From the NCBI GenBank assembly GCA_021234155.1, contig JAJEKV010000193.1, positions 310,001-374,000 on the forward strand: DNA of 64,000 nt, in the 5' to 3' direction. Origin of the DNA: Isoetes taiwanensis (taxonomy: Eukaryota; Streptophyta; Lycopodiopsida; Isoetales; Isoetaceae). Below, in pieces: positions 12,467-23,817 of the stretch (position 1 is its first letter; each line of letters begins with the position of its first letter). Made by a program: the position numbers and the translations under genes. Under the pieces are notes generated by a model. It saw nothing but the letters and a program-made list of their open reading frames with translations. It had not been told where the DNA came from and did no database searches.

Positions 12467-14403
12467 GACTAACATCACCTCTGCTCATGCCAAAGGCATA
12501 AACCTTGACCTAATTTCTCAAACCCTTGAATTATTTTTCCAAACTGTGGTTTGTTTGTAAATAGAAGCATACCCCATTAGTAGCTCGCAAGTATTGCTCT
12601 CGGCTCGAAGCTGATGTCTTACTCCTAGATAGATGTGCTCAAGAACACCCCCGTTGTTATAGTCATCTAAACCTCAAAGATAGCAACCCAAGCTCAACTG
12701 TTTGTACATCACCTCTCAAGCTCATGCCAAAGGCATAAACCTTGACCTAATTCATTGTCCTTCTAATAGAGTTTGACTTATATAGCCACATTGACCTCCC
12801 TATTGTCGATACCTAGAAAGGAGCTAGAGTCTAGAGCTGCCCAAGTCACTCCATGTGTAGAGATTGGGCTCCCCCAAACCAACTTTGCTAGGACCTTAGA
12901 GTATGCCTCAAACATCATGGAGGTTTTGCAAAACAACCCTCATTTCATGCCATACCACACGTCCTAATGCCCATAGATTTGGAGATTATAGATATGTCTC
13001 CAGTAATGCTGCTCGAGCCATCTTGCTTGCTTATAGAGCCCAAAATGTTGTAGGAGAGCCCTTCAAGTAGACCCTTAGACTCTAGGATATACGAGCGTTA
13101 CTTTCGAAGGACGGGGCCAGAGCCACAGAACAGCTAGAGGCACAACTCCTTGAAGACATCAAGGACCCAGCCGATGTACACACAGATAAGGAGAGGAGAC
13201 CGAAAAGACAGACCCAAGAGAGGGAAGCACAACGACAAACACCTCAACCGACAAACGAGTAGAACAGGACACCACCGGCCTATCATCAATCTTCAGCAAA
13301 TGGGAAGAATATTTGGTAACCAACAGCATCAAGAATTTTTCTAGATGTCAACCTCTCGGCTACCACGTCCACGAGCTCACATCAGAAAGAGGATCTCAAC
13401 GCCTTCACCAACTCGATGCACATGAGTTCAAATGGAAGAACGCAAGGCAGCAAAATACAGGCGCAGGAAGACGTTAGACATCGATGCCGCGTTAGCATCA
13501 CGAGCTAGAGCCAGAGGGCATAATCTTCCGTCGAGGAGAGAAGTAATGGCGACACAGGAGCGTATAGAAACCGGAGGGAAGATCACGATGACCTTGCAGC
13601 CCAGCAGCTCAAGTGAATGTCATGCAACGTCAACAAAAGGAGTAACCAAGCTAGGCAACCACAAAGCACCTAAGGCTGACCAAGATGAGCTTCCAGCTCC
13701 CTTGCACCGGCAGGAGACCACGAGGGGAGGAAACGCATATCAGGGAAGGAACATCTCCAACTTGAAGGCCTATATCAGCATTAGGGGCAAGATCAAGGAG
13801 GAGAATATTCTGCTCAAACAAGAATTTTGGACCCAGTAACACCTAGAACCAAAGGAAGGACAACCTTACTACGTCAGCCAAGGAGGCGAGACTCGAATGG
13901 ATAGGACCCAAAGGACGGAGGAGACGACCTAGCCAGCAGGTACAAATCACGCAAAGGCGACCAGAAGGAGCTATGATAGGGAAATAGAGATGACCACACT
14001 TCCAGGCACAGGAGAGGCACCTCGGAATGAAGCAAAGCCCAAGCAACAGGAGTCGCACTCAGAAATTCAACCTGCGGAGGAATGACAATGCCTGCCTATC
14101 GACAATGATCTCAGAGCTTCGAAGACATTCAAGAATGCCCGACTGCAACAGCCAGGTGACCCTACTCAAGCTCGATCAATGGCACCACACATCAGCAACC
14201 TTGCAACGACACACCGCATGTAGGGACGTTGAGCAGTCACCGCATTCCTCACGACGAATATACACATTAAGGAGGAGCATCCTTCTCAAGGGATCACATC
14301 GACGAGCTCGGATCAGACATGAAGCTCAACAATAGTAGCAGCATCTCAAGGAATCCCGGGGTCAACCAGAACGAAGAAGATGCAACAAAAACGAAGGATC
14401 AAA
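12467..14403 (+). mobile_element. Second block of LARD-like internal sequence
   Basis: The block is colinear with about 4700-6590 of the first internal region, from CTCAAACCCTTGAATTATTT to GAAGATGCAACAAAAACG. It gives an LTR-internal-LTR-internal arrangement, as expected when two copies share an LTR after recombination. It ends abruptly at the pogo-like transposase fragment. No gene is recognised in it. Confidence 0.75.
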
Positions 14404-15552
14404 GACTGGAGTGCGAGCTGGTGGCATGAAAAGTGTTAGGATCCTTGCTAGATGGGGAGATAGGAATGTGTGTCACCATATTTCTAAGAATAAGGAATGG
14501 CTGACAGTTCTATATTATGTTAGTAAAGCAGGACAAGTATGTTATGTATTTAAAGGGAATAAAACGAGAGGCAGAGATCTAATGGCAGGCTTGGGGCTAG
14601 AGTAGCTATGGACTATCAGCAAAAAGCATGGATTATATATAAGTTGTTTGATGCATGCTTTAACAACTTTGCAGCAATTGTTTCGATGGACTTCTGAAAA
14701 TAGACCACATTTGCTTATTTGTAATGGCCATGGGAGTCATGTCAGCTTGAAAGCCATCCAACGTGCCAAGAGAATTGGTCTTCATATCCTTTGCTTACAT
14801 GCTCACACTAGCCATAAATTGCAGCCCTTTGACATATCCTACTTCTCTCTATTCAAAACTCGTTTTAGAAGGAACAGTGGTGTCTACATGCATGCTAGAC
14901 CAAAGGAACAAAGCATGAATATACAAAAGAGGATATGGCTGTGATGGTATCTACATCATTGTAGGAATCTTTGACTCATTTCAATATTGTTGTTGGGAAG
15001 TTATTTACTTGCATATATGCCATAAATAAATTGACATAAGATCATGCCTTCTTTATTTTGATGGACTATTATAAATGCCATGAACAATACATTCTGCATT
15101 CTATAATTCTTGGCGGTCCTTAGGGTAGAGATTAAGATCATTATTACATTTGGTTATAACACTATGATGACCAATAAATACAAAAGATAACAGATGACGA
15201 AGTACTCTATAGCATCAATAATTTCTGTTCCACCTTCCATACACAAAATCTTACGAGATTTAGATCTTTAGTTTTAATATCAATCCCGTGTTTTAAAGAA
15301 AGGTAAAACACCAAAACCTTTGCCTCAAGCCTACCCTACTGCTAGTTGTGGTACTGAAGAGGTTAGTGTCTTTAGAGAAATTGTAGATCAATTTTATTAT
15401 TGTATTGTTTCCTTCTAATGGTTGATCATGTTGTTTTCTTATTATTGCAAAAACCCCGTGTGACACTTTCTTGTAGAGGAGCTATTTGTTGGACTTACAG
15501 GTTCTCACATAGGATCGTCCTACAAGCCCTCCCAAATCTGAACCCCAAAGCA
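14404..15552 (+). pseudogene. pogo/Jerky-like DDE transposase fragment, copy A
   Basis: The sequence is about 1.15 kb and homologous to 46822-47957. Coding traces at 14411-14605 and 14648-14944 show a DDE_1-type transposase: an ARWGDRNVC strand-like segment, then LLICNGHGSHVS and HAHTSHKLQPFDISYFSLFK, matching the family pattern of D-G-H-G-S-H and LQPxD. The aspartate usual in the DGHGSH position reads Asn here. The N-terminal DNA-binding part and the first Asp (NCDETG in copy B) are cut off at the junction with the LTR-element block. An in-frame stop separates the two ORFs. The downstream half (14945-15552) is noncoding or decayed but conserved between copies. Confidence 0.75.
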
Positions 15553-16640
15553 AAGCTTTGTGAAGTTGCAAAATGATGGCTATATATATTGCTACAAGCA
15601 AGGAAAGAAGTTTTGCGTAATAGCGCTATACGTGGATGATTGTATTATGGTGGCAAACACGATGAATATAATGAATCTGTGGCAAGAAATTTTGAAAGCA
15701 AGATCTAAAATGACTGATCTTGGATAGTTACATAAATTTTTGGGAGTTTAAGTGATAAAAAATAGAGAAAAAGGTGAACTTACGTCAATTCAAATCAAAA
15801 ATATCGAAGGCATGCTACAAAGGTTTAGAATGGAAGGTTTGCAATACAGCAAAGATATTAATTGTTCCAGGTCATAGAATATCTAGAGATTTTTGTCCAA
15901 ACAGTGATGAAGAAAGCAAAAAATGGAAAGTGCCCCATACAAGTAACTAATAGGATCATTGTTGTTTGTAGCTAACACCATAAGACCAGATATAGCTTAT
16001 GAAGTAAACATAATGAGCAGATATTGTAGTAACCCTAGAAGAAAACATTGGACTGCAGCTAAGTGCATATTGAGATATTCAAAGAGAACCAAAGAAGTTG
16101 GTCTCAAATATTGGTCAAAGAATTTGTTGCTACAAGCTTACTGTGATGCAGATTTTGCAGGTGATTTAGATGAAAAAAAATCAGTTTCATGATGTTTAAT
16201 GTTGATAGTTGGAGCACCTATATCTTGGAGATCCAAGAAACAAACAACTATTGCACTATCTAGTGCTGAATCTGAATATGTTGCAGCTTGTTTAGCAGTT
16301 AAAGAGTTGGTCTGGTGCAAAAGATTACTTAAAAGCATTAACAAAAAGATCCCATTCCTTTATATTCAGATAGTATGAATTGCATTGCTTTGTCACAAAA
16401 TCCAGTAATGCATGAGAGAAGCAAGTAAATTGAGTTAAAGAAGCATTATATGAGAGAAGTTGTTCAGAAAAACATTTGAAAACTACAGTGTCACAACTTG
16501 CAGATATTTTAACAAAGGTCTTGCCTGAAGGCAAGTTTCAGAAATTAAGAAGCCTGATACATTGTGAATAACTTGATCTACAGGAGAATCATAGTAGAGC
16601 ATCTCAAGTTATTCAAGGTTGATTGTTTATGAGAATTCAA
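15553..16640 (+). mobile_element. Ty1/copia pol fragment, RT to RNase H (fossil)
   Basis: Copia reverse transcriptase is recognisable by VIALYVDDCIMVA near 15620-15650. RNase H follows, with IRPDIAYEVNIMSRYC, AYCDADFAGD and ALSSAESEYVAAC between about 15960 and 16290, and the usual LPEGKF tail near 16525. It is broken at several points. The following AT-rich DNA may include its 3' LTR (a TATATAAATG stretch lies near 17740), but no LTR pair could be delimited. Confidence 0.85.
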
Positions 16641-17050
16641 ACCTGGTCCAAGATTGATAAATATAAATATGGAACCATGTAAATAAGAATTATATGTAGA
16701 TAATAGGTATAGGCTTGGAAATAGGAGATGTGATATAACCGCTTCCTGTGCTAAATATGGAAACATTACATCGAGAAACGTTGAAATCGATGAAAAAAAC
16801 TTGGTGTATAGAAGAAAATATACAGTGAATGGAATATTAGATGATTCGATAGAGATCTCCAGTCCATTTTGTAGCTCTGGAAGTGTGTGACCGTCAAACA
16901 GGGAAAATTTTAAGGGACCTATAATTTTGTATAAGTATAATGAATTGGCCATTCCTTGTAAAATATGCCCCCAAAAGTGTAGCCTGAACTGGCCATTTTT
17001 CCTATTCGTTTCTAATGTGGCTGCAACCCAATTGACGATTTTTGAACCAA

Positions 17051-17656
17051 ATATCTATGGGAAATTTACAAAAATGCCCTTAATTGTTGAGTAAATTTCC
17101 AAAAAGCTCTTTGTATTTTTTAAATTCCCAAAATGCCCTTAATTTTTAACTATTTTCCCAAATAGGCCTTTTCCATCAAAAAGGCTTGCGAATTGCCCCG
17201 TTCCATTAATAACTTGCACATTTTTACAATATGCGATCATTCTTTACACAGATGGAAGTGTTCCTTACAGATCACAACAATTTAGAAATATAATCTTTAA
17301 AACACATTATTGACTGTCCTCATGTTTTGGATATCTTCCAAGGCCTCCAAAGATTTAGCATATGGAGCTTGCCAAAAGAAGCATCTGATGAATTCACCAT
17401 TGTTGCTATAGTTTTTGGAACCTAGATATTATTATGTAATAACCGCAAGAACCATACCCAAATGTCTATTGTGAAAACGTGCAGGATATTGGTGGAAAAG
17501 GGCAATTTGAGAAATTTGCAGGCTTTTATTGGTGGAAAAGGGCTTTTTGGTAAAATACTGAAAAATCAACGGCATTTTGGGAATTTCAAATATATAAAGG
17601 GTTTTTTGGGAATTTAGTCAACAATTAAGGGTATTTTGGTAAATTTCCCAATATCT
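17051..17656. mobile_element. Foldback/MITE-like element with ~170 bp inverted arms
   Basis: The left arm 17051-17217 and right arm 17481-17656 are inverted repeats. Both arms are built of repeated phrases such as AAATTCCCAAAATGCCCTTAA and its complement, and about 260 bases lie between them. There is no coding potential, and target duplication is ambiguous. A direct-repeat relative of the arm phrase is at 49795-49960. Confidence 0.75.
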
Positions 17657-19878
17657 AATAATGTGTAGCTCAAATGGCGATTTTTAGCTAGATTCTTATT
17701 AAATATAGAGCTAGTTGTCTGAATATAAAGAAGTCGCTACCCTATATAAATGTATTTAAGTTACATATTGTACGAATTTGAATTTATACCCCATGCATTT
17801 CAGTAATGCATATATTGCTGGTAGGGAGAATTGGAAATCGGATGCCGAAGTCTTCGTAAAGAGGATTGAAAAGTGCCTCGGCATTTGATTATTCCTAGTC
17901 GGTAGATATATTTAGAATAAAAATTTCTAATAATGTTAGCCCCCCATAAGTGATGAATTTATGAGGAGGCCTCTTAATGAGTTAAGATTTGGCGAAGTTA
18001 AGGCATTACAGGATTTGGCGAAGTGGCCTAAATGGCCATTCCATAAGTATATCTAGTTCTCACTTGGGACTAAATTGGCCCCAAAGTCAATACCACTCCA
18101 ATTAGCAAACATTTAATTGGCCATTCTAATGTCGTAATAGGCAATAAAGTGCCACGAAATGGCGAATCTGCAGGTAGTCCGTAGGTAAGGCATCCTACTC
18201 AAGCCGGCCGTCGCATTTTTCCTCAACCTGTAATTTGTGGCCAAATGGCCCGCCGGGGCCGCTAAAATTTTTGATGCCATCAAACTGTTTTAATCCTATA
18301 GTGAATATTGTTGAAATTGATGCCCATATGAATAATGGTTCTCAAATACTATTGACATACAATATTTTGAATATCGTAGTTGTTTGAAATATTAGTTATA
18401 AGTTTCAACTCAAGTAAATTGCTAAGCTGAGATCCTTCACAGAGTTTGAATCAACAAATTTAGCAGTAGGATGGATTGTGGTGAAAAAGGTGATTGTTAA
18501 GCAGAGAATCCTAGTTAACCTCTCTCACTTGCACATATTTAAGTGCTTATCAAGCTTGAGATTCCAAGTTGGTGTATTGTTGAAGTCTCCTGCCAAGATC
18601 CAACCCTCGATTTGTTGAAATTTTGTATATTACGTTGTTCATCCTTTGGTCAAGCCATTAGCATTCCTATAAATGGACTTTTGAAGAAGTTACTGGACAT
18701 AGTTATGACATCATTGTTACCAAAAGCCTTTGTGGACTTTTACTTGTAGTGGGGCTTCATGATGAGGCATTGGACTTGCTGACCCACCACCTCGCCCCTT
18801 ACATGGTGTGAAAGCCCACAAAGGCTTTTCACATAATACAACATGGAAATTGAAGAACTCATTGTCTCTGGAATGGAAAACGACACGTTGATTCTGCTCA
18901 AAGTAATCAAAAAAGAAATACTCTCCTCTCCAATTGTGGAGGGATGAAACAAGATTGCTGGTTCCAGGACATACTCTCGGCTCCTGCAACTCACAAGGCC
19001 CCTTGGAATCTGCTCCCTAGTTTCCTTCCCCCCCATACTTAAACACCACCCCTAATTTTAACTCGTAGAATATATGAAATAAAGGAACCTACATATGCCA
19101 TGGCCCCATAAGCTAATGATATCCTAAAAAGGGAATGATTGTCTAAGCAGAAATAATAGCCACTATTATGAAAAGGCCCCTAAGCTAATAAAGAATGATG
19201 GAACTTGTCGTGCAATTCCTTGCCTTATTGCACTCTACTCAGCCTTAGCCTTCTGGAGCATTAATTGAGTTCCAACACAATCTCTATATAGAAAAAATTG
19301 TCAAGCTTTACAAATGCATTTCTAGACAAACTCTCTTGGCATGCCTTTTCCTTACAATCAAACATAAAGTTGCGTATTAAACGGGAGCAAATCATTGAAA
19401 CGAGAGCAAAAGGAATATTCCTCAAAGATTCCCTTTTTTTTTACAAAAAAGGGGGTAAAACGAGGTTAAAAAAAAAAAGATGCATGAAATTCTATTTTGA
19501 CCCCCCCCCCAAATGACTAATTTTTTTTTGCAACGAAAGAATTGACTTTTTTAAAGTGTCACTTTTCTTAGCAAATAGAATGTTCTTAAAGTATGTTTTA
19601 AGAGAGAAACTCTAATTTCAGAGGATAAAATATTTAACAAAAAATTGAAGTAAGTCTGTAACTAAAACTGTAGTATTCTCAAAATTTGAAGATAGAATCT
19701 TCATATTCACATGCAAAATTTACATCTTTTTTCTAAGACTCCGCTTATGTGCAAAAGTGTGAGGAGGATGAGAGAGGATCCGGGACGCCTTCATATTCAT
19801 TTATGCCATCGCCATCACCTTCACTTCTTTCACCATTGTCCTTTCGAGGAAGTGCTTGAGTTATCTTCCTCATCACTA
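17657..19878. other. Intergenic, nothing assignable
   Basis: This is AT-rich DNA with short homopolymers. Two overlapping minus-strand frames (18717-18989 and 18740-19036) resemble nothing recognised and have no supporting splice or start context. A stretch near 17985-18060 repeats the phrase TTTGGCGAAGT. Confidence 0.5.
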
Positions 19879-22800
19879 TCAACGCATCGGTGAAGCATTG
19901 TCACCATCTTCTTCATCATCTTCTTCGTAATTACAAGCTTTTTTAAGCAAATTGATAGTCTTCTGGTGTAGACGATTGTCAGATTTCAATTTAAAATCAT
20001 AGCACAATATAGTCACGTCATTAAGGTTCAGCTCGTCCCTACAACCCACCTTCTTGGACTTTCTCCCTTTTCCTTGGCTTCTCATTTCTAACTCATATCT
20101 ACCTTCAAAAGCATTTTCTGAGCGTGTTGCAAGCCAATGAATCTTGAGTTTAGTGACTAAGCCTTCCTCCTTGACTGTGTCAAGCACTTTTGCTATCCAG
20201 AACGGTCGACCTTTGTCATCCTCCTCAGTCGGAAGAGCAATTAGCATACCTTTGGTAATTTCTGTGATATTACCTTGAGGCTCATTCCCTGCCTTGGTCC
20301 GAGGTACATGACTTCGGTCCTCCTCGTTTCTCATTGCAGTGCAAATGTAGCCTTCGCTTGACCTCGCTTGGTGATGGGGTTGATGGAAGGTGTTAGGCCA
20401 TTGAAATGGTTCTTGCAACTGCCTTAGAGCTATATTTTGTACAACAATTTTCTCTGCTCGAGAAAGAAATTACTCCACCACATCCGATCTTCTTCTAAGA
20501 AGTACTTAAAGCCTGAGGAAATTCCATTTTCAATGGCTTTTAAGGATGACTCTGGGGTACTTTTCTTCCTCGCTTGGACTCCTTAGGATTTTTGAGAGGA
20601 AGTCAAAGACGTTCTATGAAGGAAGTGTCCGAATATATTTAAGGAAGCGTAATCCCTCCGTGGACTCCAAATTTTAGTTGTGGTATACTTCTTCCCCGTA
20701 GAAGAAGCTTTGGCCATCCTTCAAGTAGAACTTGATATGATGTTGAAAGGTGAGATCATTCAACTTGTTCACAGCTTGTTCTCTCTTTTGAACGTTGAGA
20801 GAAAACAAACTCTCCAAATCAGCGCTCTCTTTAAGAAGATCGACCACCGGAGTAGGAGTGTAAGAATCTTCAATAATTCGAACTAAAGAAGGAAGATGTA
20901 AAGCCTTCTTCCTTCTAAGGCGCACTGAAAATCTGCTGAACATTTGGTCAATCTGATCATGAGTGTGGCCTACAAGTAAGAAACCGAGCTTCACTTTTCT
21001 AAAGATCCCTAGCTCCACTAACATGGCACAGTACGCAAAGAGTGTTTGATTCTTGTTCTCCCTTGTAGTATTGTCAAGTTGCGATAAAGCAATCGGTGGT
21101 AATTGCTCTTGCTCTACAGACCTTGTTAAGAATTGTAATTGTGAGGTTCGGGTCACCATGCAAGTTTGGATACGCCAAAAATACTTTGCACCTTAGACTT
21201 CCTTTGAAGACCATAACTCCTACAAGGTGGACCTTAACAAAACATTCCTCTGGCACATCTTTAGGAATGTTCAAGAAATGTGGTAGAGTTGTTTTTTTTT
21301 GGTCCATTCCATCAATCACAACAGACATGTATTGCAAAAAGGACGTTCAAGAGCTTTTTTCTATGCTTGGCAAGCTTTCTTCTCTCTCACGCTTGTTGTT
21401 CACGATGTCCGGCAAGGTTCTCATGCACAATATCAGAGAAGAAATCAGGTCAAAGCATTTTCTCTCAAAACAAGTGAGAGATTGGAGAACATGAACTTAC
21501 TTCTTTCGACCTCTCTTTTGCGTTTCTCGTTGACTCTTTAATTACGCACACCTCGAGCAAAAGTGACATTCTATGTTTTCTAGGAATTTTCACAAGACCA
21601 ATTCACTTTTCCACGGTCCGTGAAGTGTGAGTAAGAGATGTCTTTGAAGCCGAAAGTGCAAGTCTCTTTGTACTCATTAAAAACATCTTTTTGGTGATGT
21701 TATCGGGTTAAATGATACATGTTGTTTGTTAGGTAGCTTCTCACATGTTTCTCTAAAATATTTCTCCATCCATGACACAGCAGCAAGGGCATGCATGGTT
21801 ACAACTCTTCTTGGTCCACAATGATCATCGATTGCTGGATTTTTGTCCAGTCTTTTGTGTATTCTAGACATTCTGGTGGACCCTAAACGGTGGACAACCA
21901 TAAAACATTTCTGGCAAACTTCTTGACGGTTAATGTAGTGCAAGAAGGTGTTGCGGTCTGGTCTTACATGATAAGCTAAGTAGGCATTCTGGTCTGCCAA
22001 TGTCATGGAACTGTAGTTGTCTCTAACTGCTCGTAATTTAGCCATGTTAAATCTGTTGATGCAACCCAATGAGCAGCATTTAGTTCTCAAAACTCTCCTC
22101 ATTTTGTGTTCATCCATAAGATTTCTTCTTCTTACAGAGGAGCAAGCCCTCAAACCAAAATCCACCTTGAATTTCTTTGAAGATTGGCTGGAGAACATGT
22201 AATCTCTTTGTTCCTCGTTGGTGTCTTCATCTTCTGATGAAACTTCTACCTGGGGTGACTTCCTCTGCCCCGAAAGTGGTGTGCTTGTAGAGGAAAAAAT
22301 GACCACGTGAAGTTGTTCCCTAATAGGGCGGGGTACAAATGTTAAAGGATGGTGATGGCCCATAAGAGGTTGTGGCATCACCGTTCTTGTACCATCTTGA
22401 AAAGGAGTTCTTGCAAAACATCTCCTTTTAGAGCGGACTGAATTCTGCAAAATCCATGTGTCACAACCGCTGTTGTGTGAAGAGGAGTGCATGCCGGAGC
22501 GTCGTCCTCATTTGTAGTGAAGTCCCGTGAGAGAAATTTGTAGTGAATCTCACGCCTTACGTGTTTTCGTGTTCCTTGTATGTTTGCAACGGGGGCGAAA
22601 CTACAAAAGGGGGGTAGCTTGTTCTTGAGCACCCTTTGTTGTGGAGCTTCAGAGGTCCTGGGATGGAACGAAGGGTGGTGGCAGCATGCTCCGAACTGGT
22701 GGTGATGCTTTGGAAGGAGATCCCAGTGTCAAGTCTACTGGACTTGGTGACGGTTGGAAGGGTGGTGGAAGTCTGTTACGTGCTGGACTCGGTGTCTCTT

Positions 22801-22948
22801 CAAGAAGCAAGAACGATGAAGTAGAGGTAGGAGTCGGAGAATACCGGTCTTCAGAAGAAAAGACGTTGGTTCCGAGTGTGTCCTCAGAACTAGACGAGCT
22901 TGAGACAACGAAAGGTGGTGGAAGTTTGTTGACGAAGCGGTTTGTCAT
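19879..22948 (-). pseudogene. DUF7869-type putative transposase, broken
   Basis: Minus-strand pieces in order match the uncharacterised eukaryotic family catalogued as DUF7869. (1) A proline/serine-rich N-terminus (22649-22948) carries three LPPPF motifs. (2) A 271-residue ORF (21677-22492) has a Cys-rich start (CCSLGC) and VCQKCFMVVHRLGSTRMSRI, then MEKYFRETCEKLPN. (3) At 21074-21337 lies VVIDGMDQKKTTLPHF. (4) The ORF at 20674-21159 has QLDNTTRENKNQ and LLVGHTHDQIDQMFSRF. (5) The ORF at 19879-20418 has a BAH/SH3-like strand pattern (PFWIAKVLDT, KIHWLA) and an acidic tail. The spaced Asp residues (IDGMDQ, LDNT, HDQID) look like an RNase H-fold DDE core, which is inference. Frame changes, notably in 21160-21676 and 20419-20673, break it. 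It is divergent from the methyltransferase gene at 23818. Confidence 0.7.
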
Positions 22949-23817
22949 CTTAAGAACTGCAAAACAGTGTAGAGTTTAGAGAATGTTTCTCTACTGCAGA
23001 GCTTTTCTTATTCCAGAATACAAGCCCGCCTAGTACAATTAGAAGTTCCTGCAACAATTAAGCGAAAGGCAAACTAAAAGCTATTCCCGAATACACTAGA
23101 GCAGAACAGTAAGGCCAAACGTATTCCACTTCACATAGAAAACGAGCAAGACGGAATGGACACCTTTAAAAGGAAATTTTGGCGCTTTGGGCCATGATTC
23201 CAGCCTCTGAGCTCAAGTCGCCAGCCACTAATATAATATTCAGAGATCAGATTCCGCTCCACATAGAGACGACATGGACAGGTAAGCAACTAAGTACAAC
23301 GTACCATCATTTTTTAGTTTGTTTCTTATTCTCGAATACACTTTTTGCTTCGCGGGAAGGCGTGTAAGTGTATTCCTAATACACTTTTTGGCTTACACCT
23401 CGAAGCTTAAAGTGTATTCCTAATACACTTTCGCCTTTAGCGCTGACAGTGTAAAGTGTATTCCTATACACTTTGCCTTCGCGTGAAGGCTTAAAGTGTA
23501 TTCCGTAATACACTTTAGCGAGCCAAAGTGTATTCGGAATACACTTTCACGCTGAAGGCAAAAGTGTATTCCTAATACACTTTAGTGACTTTAGGTTTTC
23601 AAAGGACGATTCTTTTGAATTTTTCTTGAATTTAGGCATTTTTTTTGCTTTCTAGACATGTTTTACCTTTTTTTGGTCAAGGAAGCATTGTTGTTTTTGG
23701 TCATTTTGTCCTCTTTTTGTCCTCTTTTGTCATTTTCTCAAGTCATTTTGTATTCGAATAGTTTTAATGCAAGTGTTTTCACTAAAAGAAGTTTTACACA
23801 CATTTTGTACAAAAAAG
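22949..23817. promoter_or_regulatory. Shared divergent upstream region with palindromes
   Basis: About 0.87 kb lies between the DUF7869 relic (minus) and the methyltransferase relic (plus). It holds at least ten copies of a palindrome centred on TATTC-GAATA: weak ones at 23009-23021, 23082-23099 and 23751-23760, and a dense array at 23327-23583. T-rich DNA (23630-23740) precedes the plus-strand ATG at 23818. Confidence 0.6.
23327..23583. repeat. Array of seven ~23-24 bp palindromes
   Basis: Half-site AAAGTGTATTC meets its mirror GAATACACTTT (or TAATACACTTT) at about 23327-23347, 23366-23386, 23409-23431, 23453-23474, 23493-23516, 23525-23547 and 23561-23583. The spacers are 13-22 bp. One spacer (23475-23490, GCCTTCGCGTGAAGGC) is itself a perfect hairpin. 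Confidence 0.92.

Noticed and set aside
18717-19036. Two overlapping minus ORFs of 90-98 codons
   Set aside because: No domain, no splice or start context, and similar quality in two frames.
23327-23583. CRISPR-like array of palindromic repeats
   Set aside because: The spacers are short and similar to each other, no cas genes are present, and the DNA is eukaryotic with introns; the array belongs to a transposon-like locus.
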